DNA of 64,000 bases from Urechidicola vernalis (GTDB lineage Bacteria; Bacteroidota; Bacteroidia; Flavobacteriales; Flavobacteriaceae). A program made the position numbers and the translations under genes. Below the pieces are notes generated by a model, which saw nothing but the letters and a program-made list of their open reading frames with translations, was not told the DNA's origin and did not search any database. Below, in pieces: positions 7,134-15,531 of the stretch. The stretch spans positions 682,001 to 746,000 of the forward strand of contig NZ_JAVRHV010000001.1 in the NCBI RefSeq assembly GCF_031846385.1, given 5' to 3'. How positions within the stretch are numbered: position 1 is the first letter of the stretch; every line of letters starts with the position of its first letter.

Positions 7134-9722
7134 ATGAATTTTAATAATTTCACAATAAAATCGCAGGAGGCCATTCAAAAGGCACAACAAATTGCTCAAG
7201 GTAGCGAGCATCCTCAAATTGAAAATGCACATATATTAAAAGGTGTTTTCGATGTTGATGAAAACGTTGTTCCTTTTATTTTAAACAAATTCGGCGTTAA
7301 TTTAGATACCTTTGAAAAAGCGCTTAATAGCATTTTAAGTAGTTTCTCAAAAGTAAACAACGCTCAACTCATGCTTTCTAGAACGGCAAACTCCATGTTA
7401 ATTGACACGGAGAATATTGCCAAAAGGATGGGTGATGAATTTGTATCCATTGAACATATTTTAATAGCACTCTTAAAATCTAAAGATGTGGTCTCTCAAT
7501 TAATGAAAGACAACGGCATCAATGAGAAAGATTTAAAAAGAGCCATCACTGAATTAAGGAAAGGTAGTAATGTAACTTCTCAAAGTGCAGAAGAGACTTA
7601 TAATAGTCTTAATAAGTATGCTAAAAATTTAAATCAGCTAGCAAAAGACGGTAAACTAGATCCGGTAATTGGTCGTGATGAAGAAATTCGACGCATTCTA
7701 CAAATACTATCGCGAAGAACTAAGAACAACCCTATTTTAGTTGGGGAGCCAGGTACTGGTAAAACCGCCATTGCTGAAGGTCTTGCACATAGAATAATAA
7801 GAGGTGATGTACCTGAAAACTTAAAAAGTAAAGTTGTTTACTCTTTGGATATGGGTGCCTTAATTGCAGGGGCTAAATTTAAAGGAGAATTTGAAGAACG
7901 CTTAAAGTCCGTTGTAAAAGAAGTTATTTCTGCCGGTGGAGATATCGTATTGTTTATTGACGAAATCCATACGCTTGTTGGTGCCGGAGGTGGACAAGGA
8001 GCCATGGATGCAGCCAATATTTTAAAACCTGCATTGGCACGTGGAGAATTGAGAGCAATCGGTGCTACTACGTTAGATGAGTATCAAAAATTCTTTGAAA
8101 ACGATAAAGCACTCGAAAGAAGATTCCAAAAAGTTTTGGTTGATGAACCAGATACCGAAAGTGCAATTTCAATTTTAAGAGGTATTAAAGATAAATATGA
8201 AACGCATCATAAGGTTCGAATTAAAGATGATGCAATTATTGCCGCTGTAGAATTATCACAGCGTTATATAACGAATCGATTTTTACCAGATAAAGCCATT
8301 GATTTGATGGATGAAGCTGCCTCAAAATTACGTATGGAAATCAATTCAAAACCGGAGGAACTAGATGTGCTAGATCGAAAAATAATGCAACTAGAAATTG
8401 AAATTGAAGCCATTAAAAGAGAAAAAGATGCTGTTAAATTAAAATCTCTTAAAGAGAATTTAGCAAACTTTAAAGAGGATCGAAATGCTATCAATGCAAA
8501 ATGGGTAAGTGAAAAAGAAATAGTTGATAAGATTCAATCTGCGAAGGAAGCGATAGAACAATTTAAACTTGAAGCAGATAAGGCAGAAAGAGAAGGTAAC
8601 TATGGCTTGGTTGCAGAAATAAGATATGGTAAGATTAAATCTGAAGAAGAGAACTTGGTGAAATTCCAACAAGAAATGGCTAAAATTCAAGATACAGCGC
8701 TTATCAAAGAAGAAGTGACCAGTGAAGACATTGCGGAAGTTATTGCAAAATGGACAGGTATTCCGGTTCAAAAAATGCTGCGAGGTGAGCGCGAAAAACT
8801 ACTAAAACTTGAGGAGGAATTGCATAAAAAGGTAATCGGTCAAGAAGAAGGGATTGAAGCTGTTGCGGATGCCGTACGAAGATCTAGAGCAGGTTTGCAA
8901 GATGACAAAAAGCCAATTGGGACATTTCTGTTTTTAGGAACAACTGGTGTAGGTAAAACTGAGTTAGCAAAAGCATTGGCTACTTACTTGTTTGATGACG
9001 AAAATGCACTTACTAGAATAGACATGAGTGAATACCAGGAAAGGCATGCAGTGAGTAGACTAGTTGGAGCACCTCCGGGCTACGTTGGTTATGACGAAGG
9101 TGGGCAGTTGACAGAAGCCGTTAGAAGAAAGCCCTATTCTATTGTTTTATTAGATGAAATCGAAAAGGCGCATCCTGATACATTTAATATCTTATTGCAA
9201 GTGTTAGATGAAGGAAGATTAACAGATAATAAAGGTCGTGTTGCGGATTTCAAAAACGCCATAATAATTATGACTTCTAATATGGGTGCGCATATTATTC
9301 AAGAGCGCTTTGAAGATATAGACATGTCTAATCGCGACGACATCACAAATAGAACAAAGGATGAAGTTGTAGAGTTATTAAAACAAACGGTTCGTCCGGA
9401 ATTCTTAAACAGAATAGACGAAATAATCATGTTTACACCTTTAAATAAAAAGGAAATTGGTCAAATTGTTAAATTACAATTGAACCACTTAAAAAAGATG
9501 CTCGATGAAAAAGGAATCGCTTTTGACGCAACTGACGAAGCAATAGAAGCTTTAAGTGAAAAGGGGTACGACCCTCAATTTGGAGCAAGGCCTGTTAAAA
9601 GAGTCATTCAGCGCGAGATATTAAATCAATTGTCAAAAGAAATTTTGGCGGGAAAAATTAATGCTGAAAGCTCTATTTTATTAGATGCTTTCGATGGTAA
9701 ATTTGTGTTTAGAAACAAATAA
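7134..9722 (+). CDS. clpB: ATP-dependent chaperone ClpB
   Basis: Hsp100 disaggregase that works with DnaK to recover aggregated proteins. All parts are present in 862 residues: Clp N domain (1 to about 145), first AAA+ module with Walker A GEPGTGKT at 204-211 and Walker B IVLFIDEIH, a long coiled-coil middle domain (about 400-530) that distinguishes ClpB from ClpA/C, second AAA+ module with GTTGVGKT at 602-609, and a C-terminal part with the sensor-2 GARPVKR motif. No ClpP-binding IGL/F loop is expected or seen. ATG start at 7134 after an A-rich stretch. The upstream gap carries a possible dyad (7059-7075) and CTTGAAA at 7030, but no exact TAnnTTTG box, which could fit special stress control. 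Confidence 0.97.
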   Translation: MNFNNFTIKSQEAIQKAQQIAQGSEHPQIENAHILKGVFDVDENVVPFILNKFGVNLDTFEKALNSILSSFSKVNNAQLMLSRTANSMLIDTENIAKRMGDEFVSIEHILIALLKSKDVVSQLMKDNGINEKDLKRAITELRKGSNVTSQSAEETYNSLNKYAKNLNQLAKDGKLDPVIGRDEEIRRILQILSRRTKNNPILVGEPGTGKTAIAEGLAHRIIRGDVPENLKSKVVYSLDMGALIAGAKFKGEFEERLKSVVKEVISAGGDIVLFIDEIHTLVGAGGGQGAMDAANILKPALARGELRAIGATTLDEYQKFFENDKALERRFQKVLVDEPDTESAISILRGIKDKYETHHKVRIKDDAIIAAVELSQRYITNRFLPDKAIDLMDEAASKLRMEINSKPEELDVLDRKIMQLEIEIEAIKREKDAVKLKSLKENLANFKEDRNAINAKWVSEKEIVDKIQSAKEAIEQFKLEADKAEREGNYGLVAEIRYGKIKSEEENLVKFQQEMAKIQDTALIKEEVTSEDIAEVIAKWTGIPVQKMLRGEREKLLKLEEELHKKVIGQEEGIEAVADAVRRSRAGLQDDKKPIGTFLFLGTTGVGKTELAKALATYLFDDENALTRIDMSEYQERHAVSRLVGAPPGYVGYDEGGQLTEAVRRKPYSIVLLDEIEKAHPDTFNILLQVLDEGRLTDNKGRVADFKNAIIIMTSNMGAHIIQERFEDIDMSNRDDITNRTKDEVVELLKQTVRPEFLNRIDEIIMFTPLNKKEIGQIVKLQLNHLKKMLDEKGIAFDATDEAIEALSEKGYDPQFGARPVKRVIQREILNQLSKEILAGKINAESSILLDAFDGKFVFRNK

Positions 9723-9771
9723 TCATAATTATTTGTACATTAGAACTTTAAAATTCTGACCAAAACATATT

Positions 9772-10233
9772 ATGAAAAAAATACTTTTACTAGGAATAAG
9801 CGCATGTTTATTTTTAAGTTGTTCCAATTCTGAAGACAGCGATAATGTTAAAGTCGTAAACGGAATATATGAGTCGCTAGATGCGGGAGATATTGATGCT
9901 TTCAAAGCACAATTAGTTCCAGAAGTAGAATGGAATGAAGCAGAAAACTTTTTATACGATGATGGCAACCCATATATTGGAGCAGATGCCGTTTTAGAAG
10001 GAGTTATGGAGCGCATAGGTGCTGATTGGAATGACTTTATTGTAGATGGAAGAACAACCTACGGTATGCATAATAATAAAGTTTTAGTCACTGGTCGTTA
10101 CAAAGCCACTCATAAAACTACAGGTAAGAAAGTAAATGCTCAAGTAGCGCATTTATGGTCCTTAAAAGATGGTAAAATAATTAGCTTTCAGCAGTACACG
10201 GATACAAAGCAATTCGCTGATGCTGTGAAATAA
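9772..10233 (+). CDS. NTF2/SnoaL-like lipoprotein
   Basis: A 153-residue lipoprotein: signal sequence MKKILLLGISACLFLSC with the lipid-modified cysteine at 17, then Ser-Asn-Ser-Glu-Asp. The mature part has the NTF2-like (SnoaL) cone-shaped fold pattern: VVNGIYESLDAGDIDAFKAQL at the start, a VEWNEAE strand, and the late H-LW-LKDGKI-FQQYTDT signature. Proteins of this fold can be enzymes, ligand binders or inert; no catalytic set can be read here. It begins 49 bases after clpB and may be co-transcribed with it. A strong terminator follows at 10251-10286. The precise role is unknown. Confidence 0.75.
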   Translation: MKKILLLGISACLFLSCSNSEDSDNVKVVNGIYESLDAGDIDAFKAQLVPEVEWNEAENFLYDDGNPYIGADAVLEGVMERIGADWNDFIVDGRTTYGMHNNKVLVTGRYKATHKTTGKKVNAQVAHLWSLKDGKIISFQQYTDTKQFADAVK

Positions 10234-10250
10234 GTTCGTTAAAATATATT

Positions 10251-10286
10251 TTAAAGCACTTAGATATAATCTAGGTGTTTTTTTGT
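10251..10286 (+). terminator. intrinsic terminator after the NTF2-like gene
   Basis: Eight-pair stem CACTTAGA (10257-10264) with TCTAGGTG (10270-10277), one G-T pair, loop TATAA, followed by a run of seven T. Confidence 0.75.
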
Positions 10287-10316
10287 TTTATAGATTCTAC
10301 CAAAATACTCAAGTGT

Positions 10317-10324
10317 TATATTTG
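10317..10324 (+). promoter_or_regulatory. -7 promoter box TATATTTG, near-leaderless gene
   Basis: Exact TAnnTTTG, followed by GCA-type context. Only five bases separate it from the ATG at 10330, so the transcript of the epimerase gene should start at or very near its start codon. Confidence 0.6.
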
Positions 10325-10329
10325 CACTT

Positions 10330-11127
10330 ATGAGTAAAGTAGTTGTAGAAAGTCCAAATAAAAAATTAAACGCGACCATTGATGCGGGTGAGTTAGTCAG
10401 TTTTATATGCAATTCGGAAGAAATTATGCATCAAAAAGGAAATCCAGGTTGGCGCAATGTAGATACTGAAATGTTTCCAATAATTGGAGCAACATCTCCT
10501 AACAACTTCAAAGTTTCAACACCTAGAGGTACTTGTATTCAAGATCAGCATGGCTTGTTACGAGAATTGAAATACGACTTGATAGACCAAACAAAAAATA
10601 GTTTAACTTTTAGAAAAACATATCTAAAAAATACAGCCGTTAAAAATTCTAAATTTCCAGACAAATCCACCGAAAAAATCGTTTCATGGCCCTATAACTT
10701 CGAATTTATTAAAAATTTTGAGTTAACAAACGAGACCTTAAAAGTATCCTTTATTGTTAACGCAGAAAAAGGAATGCCTTATATGTTGGGATATCATCCG
10801 GCATTTAAATTAAATGGAGGTAAAAAAGAAATTGTAATAACAGAGAGTTTCGAAATATCAATAGATGATATATTAAATATTGGAGCATCTGCCTTCCCTG
10901 TTTTAAACACGCAAATGATTCATCTCATAAAGGACTCTAATTTAAACGTCAAAATTGATTTAAAAGGTTTCGAAAACTTTATGCTTTGGACCGAAGTTGA
11001 TAATATGCTTTGTATGGAACCAATAACCTATTATCCAAATGCCTCTTCAGATTGCCTAACAGTAGAAATGTTCAATGCAGCAAATGGTCAAGAAAAATTT
11101 GAAGTATGCATAACGCCCTATTCTTAA
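10330..11127 (+). CDS. aldose 1-epimerase family protein
   Basis: Galactose-mutarotase-like beta-sandwich enzyme of 265 residues, cytoplasmic, predicted to interconvert alpha and beta anomers of a sugar or sugar phosphate. Supporting marks are the N-terminal strand pattern, QDQHGLLRE near residue 77 (substrate-contacting His), GYHPAFKL near residue 156 with the conserved His, and a CMEPITYYPNA segment near residue 236 resembling the GalM C-EP-T-PNA motif that carries the catalytic Glu. The substrate cannot be told. It has its own promoter 5 bases before the ATG and a terminator upstream, so it is a single-gene unit. The ends of this gene and the monooxygenase gene on the other strand lie six bases apart. 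Confidence 0.8.
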   Translation: MSKVVVESPNKKLNATIDAGELVSFICNSEEIMHQKGNPGWRNVDTEMFPIIGATSPNNFKVSTPRGTCIQDQHGLLRELKYDLIDQTKNSLTFRKTYLKNTAVKNSKFPDKSTEKIVSWPYNFEFIKNFELTNETLKVSFIVNAEKGMPYMLGYHPAFKLNGGKKEIVITESFEISIDDILNIGASAFPVLNTQMIHLIKDSNLNVKIDLKGFENFMLWTEVDNMLCMEPITYYPNASSDCLTVEMFNAANGQEKFEVCITPYS

Positions 11128-11133
11128 GAATAA

Positions 11134-11451
11134 CTATTTATTAAAGCCGTAATCTCTTTCAACTTTGCAAATTCTAAGTTGGTATTGAGCATACCACAAC
11201 TCCCTTCCTAAATCTCTTGCTTTGGCATGATCGATTTGATGTTTCCATGTTTTTATTGATTCTAAATCTCTCCAATAAGAAACAGTTATTCCAACATCAT
11301 TTCTCGCAGATTCAATTCCTAAATAACCAGGCTGCTCTTTGGCTAAAGTTTCCATTTTTTCAGCCATTTCTAAATAACCCTTATCAACATCGGTACGTAA
11401 TGTTGTAAAAATCACCGCATAATAAGGTGTTTCCGGAGTTTTTGCTATCAT
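11134..11451 (-). CDS. antibiotic biosynthesis monooxygenase (ABM) family protein
   Basis: A 105-residue dimeric alpha/beta-barrel type protein. The family pattern is visible: YYAVIFTTLRT near the start, QPGYLGIESARND in the middle, and VSYWRDLESIKTWKHQIDH towards the end, which is the usual ABM core. Despite the name, most such proteins are quinol, heme or small-aldehyde oxidases/detoxifiers, and nothing here implies antibiotic synthesis. Its start overlaps the stop of the GNAT gene upstream by four bases (11448-11451), so the two are translated from one message and probably coupled. It ends tail-to-tail with the epimerase gene. Confidence 0.85.
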   Translation of the reverse strand: MIAKTPETPYYAVIFTTLRTDVDKGYLEMAEKMETLAKEQPGYLGIESARNDVGITVSYWRDLESIKTWKHQIDHAKARDLGRELWYAQYQLRICKVERDYGFNK

Positions 11452-11957
11452 AATTTTAATTTATACTTCCGTTCTAATTGATCTATATCTTCTGCGAAAG
11501 AATCTTTTTCATATACAAAATCATTCTGTTCTATAATTTTTAACGATGCTTTATTCTCATAAGCTGCATAAGCCACTATTTCAGATATTCCCAATTTTCG
11601 ACAATGCTCAATTAGCGCTGGGACTATTTCTTTTCCAAACCCATTTCCCCATAATCTCTCAATAAAACGATATCCTATTTCTTCTTCTCCATCCATTTTT
11701 ACCAACGCAACTGTACCTATAAGATTTTGAGTATTCTTTAGTATGACAGCATAAATCTGAAACTCATTTCCAGGTTTATCGTAAAACTGAATCAATCTAT
11801 CTAACTCTAATTTATTCTCATTGAAATCTCCAACCTTCGAATTCACAAATCGCATTACATTCGGATTCCCTTGCAATTCATGAAACGCCTTCAAATCAGT
11901 CAATATCAGTTTTCTAACAATTAATCTTTGCGTTTCAAAAAGAACTCCTTCAGTCAT
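11448..11957 (-). CDS. GNAT family N-acetyltransferase (RimJ/RimL type)
   Basis: A 169-residue acetyl-CoA-dependent transferase. It begins ETQRLIVRKLILTDLKAFHELQGNPNVMRFV, the usual opening of the RimJ/RimL branch (broken here only by length), has IGTVALVKMDGEEEIGYRF in the middle strands, the acetyl-CoA loop GNGFGKEIVPALIEH, and YENKASLKIIEQNDFVYE at the end. The acceptor could be a protein N-terminus or a small amine and cannot be deduced. The ATG at 11957 is divergent from mtaB. It overlaps the ABM gene by four bases. Confidence 0.88.
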   Translation of the reverse strand: MTEGVLFETQRLIVRKLILTDLKAFHELQGNPNVMRFVNSKVGDFNENKLELDRLIQFYDKPGNEFQIYAVILKNTQNLIGTVALVKMDGEEEIGYRFIERLWGNGFGKEIVPALIEHCRKLGISEIVAYAAYENKASLKIIEQNDFVYEKDSFAEDIDQLERKYKLKL

Positions 11958-11976
11958 TTAAATAATAATAAAATTG

Positions 11977-11984
11977 TAAATTTG
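11977..11984 (+). promoter_or_regulatory. -7 promoter box TAAATTTG for mtaB
   Basis: Exact TAnnTTTG followed by CACC; 20 bases before the mtaB ATG at 12005, in the gap shared with the divergent GNAT gene. Confidence 0.6.
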
Positions 11985-12004
11985 CACCGCATAAAAATAC
12001 AAGA

Positions 12005-13339
12005 ATGAGTGCACAAAAAAAAGTAGCGTTTTACACTTTAGGATGTAAATTAAATTTTTCTGAAACTTCTACTATTGCTCGAAATTTTCAAAACGAAGGT
12101 TTTGAGAGAGTTGAGTTTGAAGAAATTGCAGATATCTATGTAATCAATACATGTTCGGTTACTGATAATGCGGATAAGCGATTTAAATCTATTGTAAAAT
12201 CTGCATTAAAGAAGAATGAAAATGCTTTTTTAATTGCAATTGGATGTTATGCTCAATTAAAACCAGAAGAATTAGCGGCTGTTGACGGTGTTGATTTGGT
12301 TTTAGGAGCTACCGAAAAATTCAAAGTAACAGATTACATCAACGACCTATCTAAAAACGATATGGGTGAGGTTCATTCTTGTGAGATTGAAGATGCTGAT
12401 TTTTATGTAGGCTCCTACTCTATTGGAGATCGCACCCGCGCATTCTTAAAAGTGCAAGACGGTTGTGATTATAAATGTACTTATTGTACCATTCCACTCG
12501 CACGAGGCATTTCTAGAAGTGACACACTTCAAAATGTTTTGAACAACGCCAAAGAAATTTCAGATAAGGGAATTAAAGAAATTGTCTTGACAGGAGTAAA
12601 TATTGGCGACTATGGTAAAGGTGAGTTCGGAAATAAAAAACACGAACATACTTTTTTTGAGTTAGTGCAGGCATTGGATAAAGTGGATGGAATTCATAGA
12701 CTAAGAATCTCTTCAATAGAACCTAACTTGCTGAAGAATGAAACCATAGATTTTGTAGCAAGTTCAAATAGTTTTGTTCCTCACTTTCACATTCCACTGC
12801 AATCTGGAAGTGATGTACTACTAAAACTAATGAAACGTAGATATATGAGCAAAGTGTACACAGATCGTGTATCACAAATTAAGGCGGCAATGCCTAATGC
12901 TTGTATAGGAGTAGATGTTATTGTTGGTTTTCCGGGTGAAACCGATGAATTGTTTTTAGAGACCTATAATTACTTAAACGAACTAGATATTTCATACTTA
13001 CATGTTTTCACTTATTCTGAAAGACCAAATACAGAAGCGGTTGAAATGGATGGAGTTGTTCCTAAAAATAAAAGAGCAAAACGAAGTAAAATGTTGAGGG
13101 GACTATCTGTCAAAAAACGACGTGCTTTTTATGAAAGTCAGATTGGAAATACCTTAACTGTACTTTTTGAAAGTGAAAATAAAGAAGGCTATATTCATGG
13201 ATTCACTGAAAATTATGTAAAAGTTAAAACACCTTGGAATCCTGAATTGGTGAATACTTTACAAAAGGTAACGTTAACTGAAATTGATGAGGACGGCTTA
13301 GTTAGATTCAATTTTATAGCTAAACAAGCGAGCGCCTAA
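12005..13339 (+). CDS. mtaB: tRNA (t6A37) C2-methylthiotransferase MtaB
   Basis: Radical-SAM enzyme that adds a methylthio group to t6A at position 37 of tRNAs reading ANN codons, giving ms2t6A. In 444 residues: the N-terminal UPF0004 domain with three cluster cysteines at 14 (TLGCKLN), 50 (NTCSVT) and about 81 (IGCYAQ), the radical-SAM motif CxxxCxxC at 154, 158 and 161 in DGCDYKCTYCTIPLARG, and a C-terminal TRAM-like region. TLGCKLN and the IPLARG context point to MtaB rather than MiaB or RimO. ATG start at 12005, with promoter box 20 bases earlier. Single-gene unit facing the hydrolase downstream on the same strand. Confidence 0.93.
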   Translation: MSAQKKVAFYTLGCKLNFSETSTIARNFQNEGFERVEFEEIADIYVINTCSVTDNADKRFKSIVKSALKKNENAFLIAIGCYAQLKPEELAAVDGVDLVLGATEKFKVTDYINDLSKNDMGEVHSCEIEDADFYVGSYSIGDRTRAFLKVQDGCDYKCTYCTIPLARGISRSDTLQNVLNNAKEISDKGIKEIVLTGVNIGDYGKGEFGNKKHEHTFFELVQALDKVDGIHRLRISSIEPNLLKNETIDFVASSNSFVPHFHIPLQSGSDVLLKLMKRRYMSKVYTDRVSQIKAAMPNACIGVDVIVGFPGETDELFLETYNYLNELDISYLHVFTYSERPNTEAVEMDGVVPKNKRAKRSKMLRGLSVKKRRAFYESQIGNTLTVLFESENKEGYIHGFTENYVKVKTPWNPELVNTLQKVTLTEIDEDGLVRFNFIAKQASA

Positions 13340-13358
13340 TACAATTGGTATTTTATTG

Positions 13359-13366
13359 TATTTTTG
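13359..13366 (+). promoter_or_regulatory. -7 promoter box TATTTTTG
   Basis: Exact TAnnTTTG, 24 bases before the TTG start at 13391; its position supports that start. Confidence 0.5.
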
Positions 13367-13390
13367 AGAAACAATTTATAACATTGTCTT

Positions 13391-14053
13391 TTGAAAACAC
13401 ATGTATACCTGATGCCAGGCCTTGGTGCCAGTTCAAAAATTTTCGATTATATCGCTCTTCCATCGGATACATATGTACTGCACTATTTAGAATGGGTCAT
13501 ACCAAAATCAGAAAACGAATCTATTCAAGAAATATCTGAAAGGCTCTGCGAATCGATTTCGGAGAAAAACTGTGTATTAATAGGTGTTTCTTTTGGTGGA
13601 ATAATGGTACAAGAAATGAGTAGAATTGTAAATCCACAGAAGACTATTATCATTTCAAGCATAAAGAGTTCATTAGAATTACCCAAACGATTGCGAATTC
13701 CGAAAATAACAAAGGCTTATAAGTTATTCCCAGATAAAACAATTAGCGCAATTGCTAATTTCATAGAAAATACATTTCCAACTATTGCGAAGAAAAAAGT
13801 AGAACAATTCAATATGTATCTTTCCGTTAGAGACCCCTTATATTTAAGATGGGCGGTTTACAATGTTCTACATTGGACAGAATCTGAACCTGTTTCTAAC
13901 TTGTATCATATTCACGGCACTAATGATGAAATATTTCCAAGCAAGCACATTTCAAATTATATAAAAATTAAAAATGGTACACATGCCATGATTTTAAATA
14001 AGGCAAAAAAAATAAATGAAATATTGCTAAAAATCCTTTCTGAATCTGTTTAA
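13391..14053 (+). CDS. alpha/beta hydrolase
   Basis: A 220-residue serine hydrolase-like protein, cytoplasmic, of unknown substrate. It shows the oxyanion strand HVYLMPGLGASS at the very start, the nucleophile elbow GVSFGG with Ser67, the acid loop HGTNDEIFP (Asp near 178), and NGTHAMIL with the likely catalytic His near 198. No ATG is available before the first core strand, so the TTG at 13391 is the best start (the next Met is in the oxyanion loop). The cap region is short. It stands alone between mtaB and the lytic transglycosylase gene. Confidence 0.8.
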   Translation: MKTHVYLMPGLGASSKIFDYIALPSDTYVLHYLEWVIPKSENESIQEISERLCESISEKNCVLIGVSFGGIMVQEMSRIVNPQKTIIISSIKSSLELPKRLRIPKITKAYKLFPDKTISAIANFIENTFPTIAKKKVEQFNMYLSVRDPLYLRWAVYNVLHWTESEPVSNLYHIHGTNDEIFPSKHISNYIKIKNGTHAMILNKAKKINEILLKILSESV

Positions 14054-14196
14054 AAGTTTGTTAAAAACACCTTAACCATACGTGTTATACCCTATATTTT
14101 TCCGTATCTTACATCCGATATTTTACAATCGGTAGAATCGATTGAGGAATAACTAACTTTATGCTGAACCCTACTAAAATTTAAACTTTTGAATCG

Positions 14197-15114
14197 ATGA
14201 ACAAGTTAACACGAATCCTTACTATTTTTTGCATTGTACTTTTAAGCGGAGTGCTTATTAATGCAAAATTCAACCCAACAAATGAAGAAGTTTCCGATAA
14301 ATTAACTGAAGAGAAATCTGATGATACCTACAAAATTAAAGCACTAAAAATTCCTGATGGAGTTAACTTTGCAGGTGAACTAGTTCCTATTGATATCCCT
14401 GATATTAGAGAACGAATGGATCGCGAATTATTGGTGAATACTTATTGGCAATCTAATAGTTTATTAATGATGAAACGCGCTCATAAATATTTTCCAATAA
14501 TTGAGCCGATTTTGAAAAAAAATGGTATCCCGGACGACTTTAAATATTTAGCACTCATTGAAAGCGGGTTTCTGCAAGTTACATCCCATGCGGGAGCAAG
14601 AGGATTTTGGCAAATAATGAAAGGAACCGCTAAAGAGAACGGTTTGGAAGTAAATAGTAATGTAGATGAGCGTTACCATATCGAAATGTCGACCGAAGTT
14701 GCTTGTAAATATTTAAAAAAGGCATACGAACGATTTGATTCATGGACATTGGCGGCTGCCGCCTATAATGGCGGTAACTATGGAATGGCAAGACGTCTTA
14801 AAAGTCAACGTGTAGATAATTACTACGACTTGTTATTAGGTCAAGAAACGGGTCGTTATGTTTTTAGAATTGTTGCCGTTAAAGAAATTTTAAAAAACCC
14901 TCAAAACTTTGGATTTAAGTACGACCAAGAAGATTTATACAAATTAGAAAAAACAAAATTGGTAAAAGTAGATACTGCTATTACAGATATTGCCTTGTTT
15001 GCTAAGAATTTTGGAACAAATTATAAAGAATTAAAAATTCATAATCCTTGGTTAAGAGAGAATCATTTAAACAACAAGTCAAGAAAACTTTACCATATCA
15101 AACTACCTGAATAA
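14197..15114 (+). CDS. membrane-bound lytic murein transglycosylase, MltD-like
   Basis: Peptidoglycan lytic transglycosylase (SLT domain) of 305 residues that would cleave glycan strands with 1,6-anhydro product formation in the periplasm. The N-terminal hydrophobic segment (about 5-23) is a signal peptide or anchor. The SLT domain spans about 75-215: YLALIESGF with the catalytic Glu122, GARGFWQIM, and AAAAYNGG are its three marks. The last 50 residues (DIALFAKNFGTNYKELKIHNPWL) resemble a LysM-type peptidoglycan-binding module. Only four bases separate it from the small TauE-like gene, so they share a message. The 143-base leader has a small dyad at 14126-14144. Confidence 0.9.
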   Translation: MNKLTRILTIFCIVLLSGVLINAKFNPTNEEVSDKLTEEKSDDTYKIKALKIPDGVNFAGELVPIDIPDIRERMDRELLVNTYWQSNSLLMMKRAHKYFPIIEPILKKNGIPDDFKYLALIESGFLQVTSHAGARGFWQIMKGTAKENGLEVNSNVDERYHIEMSTEVACKYLKKAYERFDSWTLAAAAYNGGNYGMARRLKSQRVDNYYDLLLGQETGRYVFRIVAVKEILKNPQNFGFKYDQEDLYKLEKTKLVKVDTAITDIALFAKNFGTNYKELKIHNPWLRENHLNNKSRKLYHIKLPE

Positions 15115-15118
15115 ACAA

Positions 15119-15496
15119 ATGAAAATGACGTTATCAACTATTTTAATTCTTGTTATAATTGGTCTGTGCGCAGGTATTTTAAGTGGATTGGTCGGCGTTG
15201 GTGGCGGTGTAATAATGGTTCCATTATTCGTGTTATTACTTGGATTAACACAGCACAACGCCCAAGGTATGAGTTTAGCCGTAATGCTGCCTCCTGTTAC
15301 TTTTTTAGCCGTATATAACTACCATAAAGCAGGAGAAGTTAATTGGAAACTAGCACTTATTGCGTCCGCAGTCTTTATAGTAGGTGGTTTTTTGGGATCT
15401 AAACTAGCGCTCAAAATAGATCAATTATTACTTAAGAAAATCTTTGGTGTTTTTATGTTAATTATTGCCATAAAATTGATCTTCTTTAGCAAATAA
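15119..15496 (+). CDS. half-size TauE/SafE family permease
   Basis: A 125-residue integral membrane protein with four predicted helices. The first carries GLVGVGGGVIMVPLFVLLLG, the repeat signature of the TauE/SafE sulfite-exporter family, and GGFLGSKLALKI follows near residue 90. Usual members have about 250 residues made of two such halves, so this one represents a single half and would need to pair with itself or another chain. Similar short versions are, to my knowledge, common in Flavobacteriia. Either of two Met codons (15119, 15125) could be the start. Transported anion unknown. It is the second gene of an operon with the lytic transglycosylase. Confidence 0.8.
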   Translation: MKMTLSTILILVIIGLCAGILSGLVGVGGGVIMVPLFVLLLGLTQHNAQGMSLAVMLPPVTFLAVYNYHKAGEVNWKLALIASAVFIVGGFLGSKLALKIDQLLLKKIFGVFMLIIAIKLIFFSK

Positions 15497-15503
15497 TATT
15501 TAT

Positions 15504-15511
15504 TATATTTG
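15504..15511 (+). promoter_or_regulatory. -7 promoter box TATATTTG
   Basis: Exact TAnnTTTG 20 bases before the ATG at 15532. Confidence 0.55.
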
Positions 15512-15531
15512 AGTAATTAAATTAATTAAAT

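Noticed and set aside
11134..11451. Reading the ABM family gene as antibiotic biosynthesis
   Set aside because: It stands in an operon with a GNAT gene only, and the family is mostly unrelated to antibiotics.
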